From the NCBI GenBank assembly GCA_009841405.1, contig VXLV01000124.1, positions 1 through 64,000 on the forward strand: a DNA stretch of 64,000 bases. The letters run 5' to 3'. Below, piece after piece: positions 55,675 to 64,000 of the stretch (the stretch's first letter is position 1; the number at the start of each line of letters is the position of its first letter). The notes below the pieces were generated by a model. It had not been told where the DNA came from, did no database searches, and saw nothing but the letters and a program-made list of their open reading frames with translations. The DNA comes from Chloroflexota bacterium (GTDB lineage: Bacteria > Chloroflexota > Anaerolineae > Aggregatilineales > Phototrophicaceae). The position numbers were made by a program, and so were the translations under genes.

Positions 55675-57290
55675 TGCACGATCTGCTGATAAGCGGTGGA
55701 CGCGTCATCGACGGTACAGGATCGCCCTGGTATTGGGCGGACATCGCCATCGACGGCGATCAGATTGTCGCTGTTGGGAGCTTGCGCGGCGCCGCCGCAC
55801 GGAAAACCATCTATGCCGACGGTCGCATCGTAAGCCCGGGTTTCATCGACATGCACACGCATTCCGACTTGCAGCTGCTGCTAGATCCTTTACATGAGTG
55901 CAAGCTCTTTCAAGGCGTGACCACCGATGTCATTGGGCATGATGGGCTGGGACTGGCGCCGGTGACGCCGGAGACGCGCGACATCTTGTCTGAACAATTG
56001 GCCGCTTGGAACGGGCCGACCGATTTCAAGCGGGACTGGACGACCTTGACCGAGTATCTGGATTACTTCGACCAGGGCGCCGTTGTCAATGTAGCGACCC
56101 TTGCCTCACATGGTACAGTGCGGATGGCGGTTGTTGGCATGGACAATCGCGAGCCGACCGACGCCGAGATGGCGCGCATGAAAGCGATTATCGACCAGTG
56201 CATGCGGGAAGGGGCGATTGGACTGTCGACCGGGTTGACTTACGCGCCTTGCATGTTTGCCAGTGATGACGAGCTGGTGGAGCTTTGCAAAGCCATACAA
56301 CCATATCGAGGCTTCTACTGCCCGCATCACCGCAATTATGGCGACGAGGCGCTCAAGGGTTATTGGGACTCAATCGAAATCGGTCGGCGCTCGGGCGTAC
56401 CCGTGCATCTGACTCATTGCCACCTCAGCTTCGAAATCAATAAGGGGCGGGTTGGCGAATTGATAGCGATGATTGATGAAGCCCGCGCAGAAGGCGTCGA
56501 GGTCACGATGGACGCCTACCCGTATCTGGCCGGCCAGACCTACATGCATGCCTTCCTTCCGAGCTGGGCGCACGAGGGTGGCAATGCCGCCATTCTGGGG
56601 CGCCTGCAAGCTGAAGAGAGCCGGGCGAGACTGCAGCGCGAGCTGGAAGTTACCGGCTCCGATGGCATGCAGGGCGTGCCGCTCGGTTGGGACATGTTGC
56701 GGATTGGCGGAATTCTGGGAGATCATGATCCGGCGATCGTCGGCATGAGCTTGCCGGATGCCGCCGCGCGCGCGGAAAAAGCGCCCTTTGATTTCTTCGC
56801 AGATCTTCTGATTGAGACGCAGTTGGGCGTTTCAGGACTCGCCTTTTTCGGTATCGAAGAACATGTGCAGGCCATCATGCGCCACCCGGCGCATGTCGTC
56901 GGCAGTGACGGAATCCTGGTCGGCGGGCAGCCGCATCCGAGAGGCTGGGGATCGCACGCGCGGTTCCTGTCGCACTATGTGCGTGACCTTGCATTGCTCA
57001 GCTGGGAGGAGGGCATCCGCAAGATCACTTCCGCTCCAGCTCGGCGCATCGGCAGCCTGGATCGGGGCATCGTCCGCCCGGGGTTCAAGGCAGATCTTGT
57101 CGTATTTGATCCTGACAGTCTGCGCGCCGCCTCCACATACGAAAATCCCCGCAGCAATGCCGAAGGGGTCGGTGAAGTAATCATCAACGGTGTGCAGGCG
57201 CTGGCGGACGGGCAGGTCACCGGCGCCACGCCGGGCCGCGCGTTGCGCAATCCTTTTGGCCGCCCGCATGAACGCCACACCAGCTTCTAA
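55674..57290 (+). CDS. N-acyl-D-amino-acid deacylase-type amidohydrolase
   Basis: 538 residues. It has the D-aminoacylase layout: an N-terminal small beta domain starting DLLISGGRVIDGTGSPWYWAD, then GFIDMHTHSD with the HxH pair (about 61-63). CPHHRNYGDEA, LTHCHLSF and SDGILVGGQPHPRGWGS carry later metal and substrate residues. A C-terminal segment returns to the beta domain (GFKADLVVFDPDSLR). These zinc enzymes hydrolyse N-acyl-D-amino acids, or D-hydantoin-like ring compounds in relatives. Export is not indicated. Confidence 0.88.
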   Translation: MHDLLISGGRVIDGTGSPWYWADIAIDGDQIVAVGSLRGAAARKTIYADGRIVSPGFIDMHTHSDLQLLLDPLHECKLFQGVTTDVIGHDGLGLAPVTPETRDILSEQLAAWNGPTDFKRDWTTLTEYLDYFDQGAVVNVATLASHGTVRMAVVGMDNREPTDAEMARMKAIIDQCMREGAIGLSTGLTYAPCMFASDDELVELCKAIQPYRGFYCPHHRNYGDEALKGYWDSIEIGRRSGVPVHLTHCHLSFEINKGRVGELIAMIDEARAEGVEVTMDAYPYLAGQTYMHAFLPSWAHEGGNAAILGRLQAEESRARLQRELEVTGSDGMQGVPLGWDMLRIGGILGDHDPAIVGMSLPDAAARAEKAPFDFFADLLIETQLGVSGLAFFGIEEHVQAIMRHPAHVVGSDGILVGGQPHPRGWGSHARFLSHYVRDLALLSWEEGIRKITSAPARRIGSLDRGIVRPGFKADLVVFDPDSLRAASTYENPRSNAEGVGEVIINGVQALADGQVTGATPGRALRNPFGRPHERHTSF

Positions 57291-57311
57291 TCGTTTTCGG
57301 AGAAACTCCCA

Positions 57312-58496
57312 ATGCAGAGCGCAAGAATAGCTGATGTACGCGCCTATATCGTCGATTCGGGCGGAGCGGATTACCATGACCAGGCGCAAGGGCACTGGAT
57401 CATTGATACGCCTATCGCCAACCCCATGTCAATCTATGAGGAATACAAGGCATCGAGAACCAGCTGGGGCATTAACGCGCTGGGAAGCGTGATTGTAGAA
57501 GTTGAATTGAATAACGGGATGACAGGCGTAGGCATCAGTACCGGGGGCGAACCCGCCTGTTTCATCATCGAACGACATCTCAAGCGATTTCTCAGGGATC
57601 AGTCCCCTTACAATATCGAACTCATCTGGGATCAGATGTGGCGGGCGACCTTGCCCTATGGGCGCAAGGGGCTGGCGCTTCAGGCGATTAGCGCAGTGGA
57701 CCTGGCGCTATGGGATGCGCTGGGCAAACTGCGCAACGAGCCTGTTTACGCAATGCTGGGCGGCAAGACCAAAGACAAACTGCCGATGTACGCGACGACG
57801 ATACGCCCCGATCTGGCGCAGGAAATGGGTTTCCATGGCGCCAAGCTTCCGCTCATGTATGGTCCCGCCGACGGTGTTGAGGGCTTGATGCGTAACCTGG
57901 CTCTTATGGAAAAGTCGCGAGAACAAGTTGGACCGGATTTCCGCCTCATGTTTGACTGTTATATGGCGCTCACCCTACCCTACGCTATCGAGTTGGCGCG
58001 CGCGCTGGAACATTGCAATGTCTACTGGCTGGAAGAGTGTTTGCCGCCGGACGATTATGACGGCTGCGCCGAATTGAAGGCGTCTGTGTCATCCTGCCTG
58101 TTCACTGGCGGCGAACACGAGTACACCCGCTATGGTCACCGCGAATTAATCGCGCGCAAGTGCTTCGATATACTGCAGCCGGATTTGACCTGGGTCGGCG
58201 GAATGACGGAAGCGAGGCGCATCGTCGCCATGGCATCCGCGTATGACATTCCGGTTATTCCGCATGGCTCGGGCATTTATGCATACCACTTGCAATTCGC
58301 CTTCACAAATTGCCCGATGGCGGAGTTCCTCATGATGAGCCCGGCTGCCGACCAAATCATGCCAATTTTTGGCGACATCTTCGCTGAGGAGCCTCTGCCG
58401 CAAGACGGCTACCTCACGCTGCCGGACAAACCGGGCTGGGGGGTCGAGCTTAATCGTGATGAATTGAATCTGGTCAGGCCTTGTGTTGAGGGATAG
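57312..58496 (+). CDS. rhmD: Enolase-superfamily dehydratase, L-rhamnonate-dehydratase-like
   Basis: 394 residues. MR/enolase superfamily, with metal ligands in LMFDCYMAL (Asp), WLEECLPPDD (Glu) and GGEHEYTRYG (Glu), and the general acid/base His in PVIPHGSGIYAYH. The combination ILQPDLTWVGGMTEARRI and the PPDDYDG loop is what I expect in L-rhamnonate dehydratase, which yields 2-keto-3-deoxy-L-rhamnonate. Related acid-sugar dehydratases can look alike, so the substrate may differ. It is the last plus-strand gene and converges with the amidohydrolase operon. Confidence 0.82.
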   Translation: MQSARIADVRAYIVDSGGADYHDQAQGHWIIDTPIANPMSIYEEYKASRTSWGINALGSVIVEVELNNGMTGVGISTGGEPACFIIERHLKRFLRDQSPYNIELIWDQMWRATLPYGRKGLALQAISAVDLALWDALGKLRNEPVYAMLGGKTKDKLPMYATTIRPDLAQEMGFHGAKLPLMYGPADGVEGLMRNLALMEKSREQVGPDFRLMFDCYMALTLPYAIELARALEHCNVYWLEECLPPDDYDGCAELKASVSSCLFTGGEHEYTRYGHRELIARKCFDILQPDLTWVGGMTEARRIVAMASAYDIPVIPHGSGIYAYHLQFAFTNCPMAEFLMMSPAADQIMPIFGDIFAEEPLPQDGYLTLPDKPGWGVELNRDELNLVRPCVEG

Positions 58497-58589
58497 TTTG
58501 CGCGCGCTTCGGCTGGCCCTCAAAGCGAAACGTACGGCGTCCCTCACGCATTGGCTGGGGAAACCAGCAAATCTCTTATTCGCATCAGT

Positions 58590-59930
58590 TCACGGCTGAT
58601 GCTGCGCGATATCGAGCGCGAAGAAACGGTTGGGATTGTCAAAGAGCCACTGAGCCGCAATGGAACGCGCATGCTCTTCGGCCAGCCAATCGCTTTCCAC
58701 TAGATTCGCCAGCGCCGCAGCGATGACGTGCTTGGCAAGCTTTAGGTGGGCAAGGGCACGTTCGGGCATGTCGAGAAGGTCGCCGCCAAAGGCGTGGATC
58801 TTGCTATGCGGCACGGTCATGGCGGCCCGCTCAAGCAGTTGCTGCGCATAGATTGGGTCAATGATATACAGCCAGGTCAGGTTTAGTGCCACGTTTGGGT
58901 AGTTCTTCGCGACAAAAAGAAGATCGCCTACATAAGGCCAATTGCCGTGGAACAGATCAAATTTCACATCGCGATGTAAGTCAAGCACTGGCACAAACAG
59001 GCGGACGTTGGCTTTGTCGACGCGATTGTATGAACCCGCCATGTGCCCGGTGTGGATCTGTACGGGGAAATCGAGTTCGCGCGCAAATCGCATGTATTGA
59101 TGGAATAGATAGTCATCAAGCGGTTTGGCTTCCGGCCAGCCCAATACGGCGTTGCTGTCATTCAGAACACGATTGAAAATGGGCTCGGCATCGCCTTTGG
59201 CAACGACATCATAAGACAAGCTCCTGTTGTAGGCGCACTGATCCTTGAGCGCGAGCGCGCCTCGTACTTTCGCGAGTCGCAGTATCTCAAAGACAGCCTC
59301 GGAAAACTCATCCAGCGATGTGATGGGCCGGTCCGCCCAGTCGGAAATCTGTTGAATGCCGCGCCAATCGCGCGCGCTATGTTCATGATGCCGCAAGACA
59401 TGAAACAGTGGCAGAGGCACAACCGGGCGCCAGGGGTCTTCAAAGATCTGTTCGCCGCGCAGGAAAGCGCCGAAGTCGCCAGGCGGCCAGCCGAGCGCAT
59501 CGGTAATGACACAGCGTATCTTCGCGTCCGCCATCATCTGACGATAGGCAGCCGGGTCCCGTTCCGCCAACCTGTCGCCGATGCGTTCCAGCGCGGCCAG
59601 CGACATGTCCGCCTCGCCATACACATCGCGCATGACGAGCTTAACAACGCGCGCATAAGCTGTATGTTGGCTCCGCTCCCAATACTCTTTGAAAAGGGGC
59701 CATTTGTCGCCGGTGGCGACGGCTTCGTCCCGCAGGAATCCCAACTGCTGCTCCGTCAAGCCGGCGGAGATCAGATCGCCGGAGTAATAACCCGCAATCA
59801 GCGCCGCAATCGGCTCTGAAAAGAGGACAAGGTGGTCGGGGCCCGCCATATGTTCATGACAGTCGATGACTGGAAGACCGTCGATATACGACAGCAGGCG
59901 GTCGAAAGTTGGGCTGCTTCTATAAATCAT
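58590..59930 (-). CDS. Amidohydrolase-family protein (amidohydrolase_2-like)
   Basis: 446 residues with GGAG and AGGAG sites before ATG 59930. VIDCHEHMAG near the N-terminus supplies the HxH metal pair (CHEH). FPVQIHTGHMAGSY has two further histidines, and HAFGGDLLDMPER holds the Asp. The long insert at about 90-170 (DMSLAALERIGDRLAERDPAAYRQMM) resembles uronate-isomerase-related members. The reaction could be a decarboxylation, lactone hydrolysis or isomerisation of a sugar acid. A 441-bp gap separates it from the next gene upstream. Confidence 0.78.
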   Translation of the reverse strand: MIYRSSPTFDRLLSYIDGLPVIDCHEHMAGPDHLVLFSEPIAALIAGYYSGDLISAGLTEQQLGFLRDEAVATGDKWPLFKEYWERSQHTAYARVVKLVMRDVYGEADMSLAALERIGDRLAERDPAAYRQMMADAKIRCVITDALGWPPGDFGAFLRGEQIFEDPWRPVVPLPLFHVLRHHEHSARDWRGIQQISDWADRPITSLDEFSEAVFEILRLAKVRGALALKDQCAYNRSLSYDVVAKGDAEPIFNRVLNDSNAVLGWPEAKPLDDYLFHQYMRFARELDFPVQIHTGHMAGSYNRVDKANVRLFVPVLDLHRDVKFDLFHGNWPYVGDLLFVAKNYPNVALNLTWLYIIDPIYAQQLLERAAMTVPHSKIHAFGGDLLDMPERALAHLKLAKHVIAAALANLVESDWLAEEHARSIAAQWLFDNPNRFFALDIAQHQP

Positions 59931-60371
59931 GGACTCCTGCTCCCTAAATGCCGCTCAATGCGCCGGCGGCGATCCCTATGTTGAATGGTCGCTGAGAGAT
60001 TACGTAAACGCGCGTCACCGGAATGACGGAATCAACCGAACGCATTTTCAATCCGCCCTGCCCCGCCGATGATGCCTATGCTCGCTTCAATGAGCGTTCG
60101 TATACAGCACGGAGTGGTTGCATCTGTAAATGGCCCGTTCACTTTGCGCGGCTTCGCTTCGATTATTTGAGTCGTAATTGTTGTGGCGTCCGGGCGGTTG
60201 CGGGGTATGCGCCGTATTTCCTCGTATCTCCCTCCAAACAACGGATTCGCGCTTTTCTCCTCGTTGGTTCCCAGGCGGATCGTGATGCTGGCGCCGTTGC
60301 TGCCGGGACTACCTCTCTCGGGAGGGTACGAAATTAGCGCCGACGCGTTTGATTTCCGCAAGCAGCCTGCC
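59931..60371. other. 441-bp gap without a recognised gene
   Basis: Reading frames here have no ribosome site or family pattern. The stretch may be a decayed gene or a long leader for the 59930 gene. I see no convincing promoter, hairpin or repeat. Confidence 0.4.
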
Positions 60372-61865
60372 CTATCGTCGCAATTTCGGCCATTGCCCAT
60401 TGTCCCAACCCTGATAGAACTTCCGCAGATACGCGTCGAGTCTCATCGACGGCCCACTCTCAGCAAACTGCAACCGCTCCCATATCTCACGCGCGATTTC
60501 CTGTACATCGACAGTCGTATGCTCGCCATCGCGCACAAGCCACGCGCCGCCAACCATCACATGCCGAACAGTGTCCCGTCTGGCCCGACGCAATAGGAAT
60601 TGCGACAGCAGCTCACGTGGCGGGTAATCGACTGGCGTCCATTTGCCCTTCACCGCCTCGAAGTCCAGCAAAATCAAGTCGGCCAGTCCTCCAACCTCGA
60701 GTCGTCCCAGCGGAACGTCCGCGCCAAATGTGACGGCGGCAGCAACGTCTGTGCCCATCTGCCATACCGCCTCCGCGCTAAGATCTGCCGCCGCCATCCC
60801 GCTCATGTTGCCGATAGTCCAAGCCAGCCGCATTTCTCGCAGGAAGTCCTGGTCATCATCCAGCGTGTGTCCATCCAAGCCGATGCCGACTCTGACACCA
60901 GCGGCCACCATCCTGGCGACCGGCGCGAGCCCGCTGCGCAGCCGCAAGTTGCTGCTGATATTGTGAGCGACGCCAACGCCGCGCTCCGCCAGCAACTCAA
61001 TATCGTCATCGTCTACCCAGACCATATGGGCCAGCGTGAGCCAGTCGCCTAAAGCGCCGATATCCTCAAGATGCCGAATGAAACTTTTGCCCCAGGTTTT
61101 GTGAGCGTAAATCTGCTGATATCGCGTTTCAAGCATGTGCATCTGCACCCGCGTATGACGTCTGCGCGCCCACTCACAAGCCCGGATGATCAACTCATCG
61201 CTGCACCATTGACCGCCAGCCGGGCTCGCCTGAATATGCGCGCGATGGCGCTCGCAGTCGTGAGCGCTGTCATACAGATCATCCAATATCGCGAAATAAT
61301 CATCCACGCTCAAGTCGATGCCATTTGCGTCGCCAACTGCTCCGCGCAAGTCCGACGGAAGCATTTCCAAAAGCCGTTGGCGCTCGGCATAAACGAGTTG
61401 ATTCTGGTCGACTATTGGCGGGTGCATCGCGACGCGAATACCAGCGTCCGCGTAACCACGGAGGGATTCCCGCAGCTCGGCCGCGACTGCCGACCAGGAG
61501 TTGGGATTGTGACTGTGAGCGACGGCCGTCACGCCGGATTGAAGCAGTTGCAGTCCCGAATACATCGCCGCCAAATAAGGCGGAATACTGGGGAGATGTC
61601 CCAGATAACTTAGCCATACTTCCAAAAAGCTGTCGGGCGCGCCCAAGGCCAGCGTTCCCAGAGCGCGTCCGTGATCATGCGCGTTGGTGAATGCGGGCGC
61701 GAGAATATAGTTGTCGCCGCCTACCCTGTCAGCATCGGGATAGCGGGCGACCAGTTCAGACAGGGCGCCGGCGTCAACAATGTATTCCCCGTCGACGCAG
61801 ATCGCGAGATCTTCCAGCGCGACCCCATCACGCAAGGTATAGCGCCCATGGATGATAGTCGGCAT
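60372..61865 (-). CDS. TRZ/ATZ-type amidohydrolase
   Basis: 497 residues. NAHDHGRALG gives the metal HxH (about 62-64), VQMHMLETRYQ the third His, LAHMVWVDDDD the fourth and GIGLDGHTLDDD the Asp. An N-terminal strand cluster and a C-terminal GRLEVGGLADLILLDFE complete the composite beta domain. The family includes guanine, cytosine and triazine deaminases and related hydrolases. Its ATG overlaps the stop of the upstream SDR by one base, so it is in the same operon. Substrate unknown. Confidence 0.85.
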   Translation of the reverse strand: MPTIIHGRYTLRDGVALEDLAICVDGEYIVDAGALSELVARYPDADRVGGDNYILAPAFTNAHDHGRALGTLALGAPDSFLEVWLSYLGHLPSIPPYLAAMYSGLQLLQSGVTAVAHSHNPNSWSAVAAELRESLRGYADAGIRVAMHPPIVDQNQLVYAERQRLLEMLPSDLRGAVGDANGIDLSVDDYFAILDDLYDSAHDCERHRAHIQASPAGGQWCSDELIIRACEWARRRHTRVQMHMLETRYQQIYAHKTWGKSFIRHLEDIGALGDWLTLAHMVWVDDDDIELLAERGVGVAHNISSNLRLRSGLAPVARMVAAGVRVGIGLDGHTLDDDQDFLREMRLAWTIGNMSGMAAADLSAEAVWQMGTDVAAAVTFGADVPLGRLEVGGLADLILLDFEAVKGKWTPVDYPPRELLSQFLLRRARRDTVRHVMVGGAWLVRDGEHTTVDVQEIAREIWERLQFAESGPSMRLDAYLRKFYQGWDNGQWPKLRR

Positions 61866-62620
61866 CAGGCGAAGAGGCCGGCCTGTTGGCCGCCATCAAG
61901 TACAAAGACCTGGCCAGTGATCATCCTGGCCGCGTCAGTAGCGAGGTATACCGCCATCTCCGCGACGTCTCCCGCGCCGATTAGACCAGGCAGCGGCTGA
62001 TAACGTTCCAGAAACGCGTCGCGCGCATTCGTTGGGAATCCTTCATTCAGAGGCGTATCGATATACCCCGGGCAGATCACGTTGCAGCGAATGTTGTCAC
62101 GGGCGTAATCGAGAGCGATGGACCTCGTGAGGTTGATGACCCCGGCTTTGGCGACTGAATAGGCCGCCTTGTTTTTGGCCGCGCGGATGCCGAAGGTGCC
62201 GGCGGTATTGAGGATGACGCCCTCGCCGGCCTCAATCATCAACGGTATCACACAGCGGGCGGCCAGAAATACCGACTTCAGATCGATGTTGATACACTCG
62301 TCCCAGTCGAGTTCGCTGATATCAGTGACACGCCCGGACGGGCTGATGCCCGCGTTATTGAACAGGATATCGGGCACACCCAGTTCAGCGACGGTGGCGT
62401 CGAGCATGCGCTGTACATCGGCGCTGCGGGACACATCCGCTCCGATGGCGATCGCTCGGCCGCCTTCCGATTCAATGGCGCGCGCCACCGCTTCCGCCTT
62501 CGCCAGCGTCCGATTCGCCACCGCCACCCGCGCGCCTTCACGGGCGAAGGCATGGCAGCTGGCCGCGCCGATACCGGATCCGCCGCCGGTGACAATCGCG
62601 ATCTTTCCTTGCAACTTCAC
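61865..62620 (-). CDS. Short-chain dehydrogenase/reductase 1
   Basis: 251 residues from GTG 62620 with GGGGA upstream. Classical SDR: cofactor motif TGGGSGIG (about 11-18), NNAG (about 88), catalytic Ser in ILNTAGTFG-type context, YSVAKAG for Tyr and Lys, and the end VLDGGQQAGLF. The SDR Tyr-x-x-x-Lys is intact. Located between another SDR and an amidohydrolase in the minus-strand catabolic operon; a sugar or hydroxy-acid substrate is likely. Confidence 0.9.
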   Translation of the reverse strand: MKLQGKIAIVTGGGSGIGAASCHAFAREGARVAVANRTLAKAEAVARAIESEGGRAIAIGADVSRSADVQRMLDATVAELGVPDILFNNAGISPSGRVTDISELDWDECINIDLKSVFLAARCVIPLMIEAGEGVILNTAGTFGIRAAKNKAAYSVAKAGVINLTRSIALDYARDNIRCNVICPGYIDTPLNEGFPTNARDAFLERYQPLPGLIGAGDVAEMAVYLATDAARMITGQVFVLDGGQQAGLFA

Positions 62621-62659
62621 GTTATGTTCCCCGCGGTCCTCGCCGGTACTTCAGCGCCG

Positions 62660-63406
62660 CTAGTTGAGCATCCAGCCCCCGTCGACAAAGATCATCTCTC
62701 CCGTAATATAGCGCGATTCATCCGATGCAAGAAACAGCGCGACATCGGCGACATCGTTGGGCTCGCCCAGGCGACGCAATGGTATCGTGTTGTTCGCCCA
62801 GTACCGACTATCTTCCGCGCTGGGCAACATCGGCGTATTAATGATGCCGGGCGCCATCGAGTTGGCGCGAATCCCCCGCGGTCCGTATTCCAGCGCGATG
62901 CAGCGCGTCATGGTCGCGACGGCGCCCTTGGTCGTGCAATAGGCGGACGAATCAACGAAGGCGACAGCGGCGCCGATTGAAGCCAGATTGACGATCGTGC
63001 CCTTGATCTTGCGTCGAAGCCAGTGACGGATCACGATTTGTGAGACAAGGAACACGCTCTTGACGTTGATCGCCATGATTCGTTCGTACTGCTCATCAGT
63101 AGTCTGCTCAAATGGCGCGTTGAAGAAGATGCCCGCATTGTTGACCACTGAATGAATGGCGCCAAACTCGGATATGCCTGCATCTACAAGTTGTTGGACC
63201 TGCTCGCGTACTGCGACGTCTGTACGCCGAGGCAGCGCTTTCACACCCTCAGATTCCGCGTCGGCAGCAACTTCGCGCAGGCTTTCCAGATTCAGGTCAC
63301 AGAGCACAAGATTCGCGCCTTCCGCGGCAAAACGCAGCGCGATGGCTCGCCCGATGCCGCGAGCTGCTCCGGTAACGAGCGCAGTTTTGCCTGTCAGACG
63401 TCCCAT
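62660..63406 (-). CDS. Short-chain dehydrogenase/reductase 2
   Basis: 248 residues from ATG 63406; a TTG two codons upstream overlaps the previous gene. Cofactor motif TGAARGIG, NNAGIF, Ser in NLASIGAAV, catalytic YCTTKGAV (Tyr and Lys), and an end with GEMIFVDGGWMLN. It is a second, non-identical SDR in the same operon, so the two may act in sequence or on different epimers. Confidence 0.9.
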   Translation of the reverse strand: MGRLTGKTALVTGAARGIGRAIALRFAAEGANLVLCDLNLESLREVAADAESEGVKALPRRTDVAVREQVQQLVDAGISEFGAIHSVVNNAGIFFNAPFEQTTDEQYERIMAINVKSVFLVSQIVIRHWLRRKIKGTIVNLASIGAAVAFVDSSAYCTTKGAVATMTRCIALEYGPRGIRANSMAPGIINTPMLPSAEDSRYWANNTIPLRRLGEPNDVADVALFLASDESRYITGEMIFVDGGWMLN

Positions 63407-63408
63407 GG

Positions 63409-63651
63409 TCAAGCCGACTCGATGTAGCCGATGACTTGACCAACCGGCACTTCATCATCGACTTCGCAGCTCAATTCCACCACGACTCCTCCGGCCGGCG
63501 ATTCCACTTCCGTGCTGACCTTTTCCGTCTCAATCACAACAATGCCGTCGCCTTCGGCGACCGAATCCCCCTCGGCCACCAACCATTCGACGATCAAACC
63601 CTCCTCCATCGTCATTCCAAATTTCGGCATGTAGATAGGAATTAGCGACAC
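63409..63651 (-). CDS. Stand-alone lipoyl (biotinyl-like) domain protein
   Basis: 80 residues from GTG 63651, five nt after AGGAGA. The whole protein is one lipoyl domain: YMPKFGMTMEEGLIVEWLV, then IETEKVSTEVESPAGG with the modifiable lysine in ETEKVS. A normal E2 would continue into a peripheral-subunit-binding and a catalytic domain; here the next gene is an SDR. It follows E1-beta by 41 bp and must serve that 2-oxo acid dehydrogenase, or the E2 catalytic part is encoded elsewhere. Confidence 0.88.
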   Translation of the reverse strand: MSLIPIYMPKFGMTMEEGLIVEWLVAEGDSVAEGDGIVVIETEKVSTEVESPAGGVVVELSCEVDDEVPVGQVIGYIESA

Positions 63652-63692
63652 TATAGTCTCCTAACCAGGGCTACACCCCTTCATTGTTGTAT

Positions 63693-64000
63693 TCAGGCCA
63701 GGGTAAGGCGTACAGCTTTTATCACATCTGTCGCGGACGGGAGAACCGCCTTCTCCAACACCGGGCTGAAAGGCATCGGCACATCTTTGTTGGTCACGCG
63801 CTGCACCGGCGCCTTAAGCTGGTAAAAGGCCTCTTGCGCCACTGTCGCCGCCCATTCACTGGCGGCGCTGCAAGTCGGGAAACTCTCGTCGACGGCCACG
63901 AAGCGTCCCGTCCTGGCGACGCTGTCGAGCACCGTCCCCTTGTCCCAGGGCGACAGACTGCGCAGGTCTATCACTTCCGCGTCAACGCCTTCTGCCGCGA
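63693..64000 (-). CDS. 2-oxo acid dehydrogenase E1 beta subunit (partial, N-terminus beyond window)
   Basis: About 102 codons of the C-terminal transketolase-like domain are visible; the gene continues past the right edge. The start of the visible part reads AEGVDAEVIDLRSLSPWDKG, followed by FVAVDESFPTCSAASEWAA and VQRVTNKDVPMPFSPVLEKA, which match pyruvate/acetoin dehydrogenase E1 beta. This subunit pairs with an E1 alpha, probably just upstream outside the window, to decarboxylate a 2-oxo acid and reductively acylate the lipoyl domain at 63409. Confidence 0.85.
   Translation of the reverse strand, partial: AAEGVDAEVIDLRSLSPWDKGTVLDSVARTGRFVAVDESFPTCSAASEWAATVAQEAFYQLKAPVQRVTNKDVPMPFSPVLEKAVLPSATDVIKAVRLTLA

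Noticed and set aside
60032..60400. 122-codon minus-strand frame in the gap before the 59930 gene
   Set aside because: It overlaps the end of the real amidohydrolase gene and has no family pattern or ribosome site.

Overview
The window is bacterial, about 58-60% G+C by eye, densely coded, with GTG and TTG starts common and canonical -35/-10 promoters with 17-bp spacers in several places. A fused nuoCD, NuoB and NuoI with long Ala-rich tails, a citramalate-based isoleucine route, a SAM-I riboswitch and a carbamoyltransferase/DUF5989 cluster suggest an uncultured Chloroflexota (Anaerolineae-like) genome. That placement is inference; no rRNA gene is present. The left and right edges both cut genes on the minus strand.

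Layout. 1-5.6 kb (minus): a 7TM-GAF-coiled-coil protein that looks like a histidine kinase with degenerate catalytic motifs, followed 3 bp later by a membrane-anchored protein built of fifteen ~45-residue repeats. 5.9-9.8 kb: NUDIX hydrolase, penicillin-interacting-type serine hydrolase, STAS protein, small membrane protein, Mrp ATPase. 10-13.9 kb (minus): iscX-nuoB-nuoCD-nuoI behind a near-consensus promoter. 14-19.2 kb: thrB and thrC (divergent), metB under a SAM-I riboswitch, and murA. 19.4-30.6 kb (minus): a branched-chain amino acid operon ilvE-ilvB-ilvN-ilvC-leuA-leuC-leuD-cimA-leuB, preceded by a promoter, a leader peptide packed with Ile/Leu/Val codons and an intrinsic terminator: a transcription attenuator. 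30.7-33.4 kb (minus): argG-argH. 33.5-46.6 kb: a small unknown gene, GT4 glycosyltransferase, GNAT-fold protein, sulfurtransferase, an alpha/beta-hydrolase/acyl-CoA ligase fusion, LON-domain protein, an SGNH/carbamoyltransferase/DUF5989 membrane cluster, and gyrB. 46.8 kb: tRNA-Arg(TCT).

From 47.4 kb on the content changes to catabolism. A plus-strand operon encodes a Tat-exported sugar-type binding protein, three permeases (two are tandem duplicates), two Gfo/Idh/MocA dehydrogenases, a phosphotriesterase-family hydrolase, a D-threonine-aldolase-like PLP enzyme, a D-aminoacylase-type deacylase and a rhamnonate-dehydratase-like enolase. A converging minus-strand operon carries an E1-beta subunit (cut), a free lipoyl domain, two short-chain dehydrogenases and two amidohydrolases. 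The substrate cannot be read from sequence; a sugar acid or an acylated D-amino compound would fit.

The regulatory content is the most striking part: leader-peptide attenuation for the whole Ile/Leu/Val pathway, a SAM-I riboswitch at the methionine branch, and divergent metB/murA promoters with overlapping -10 boxes.
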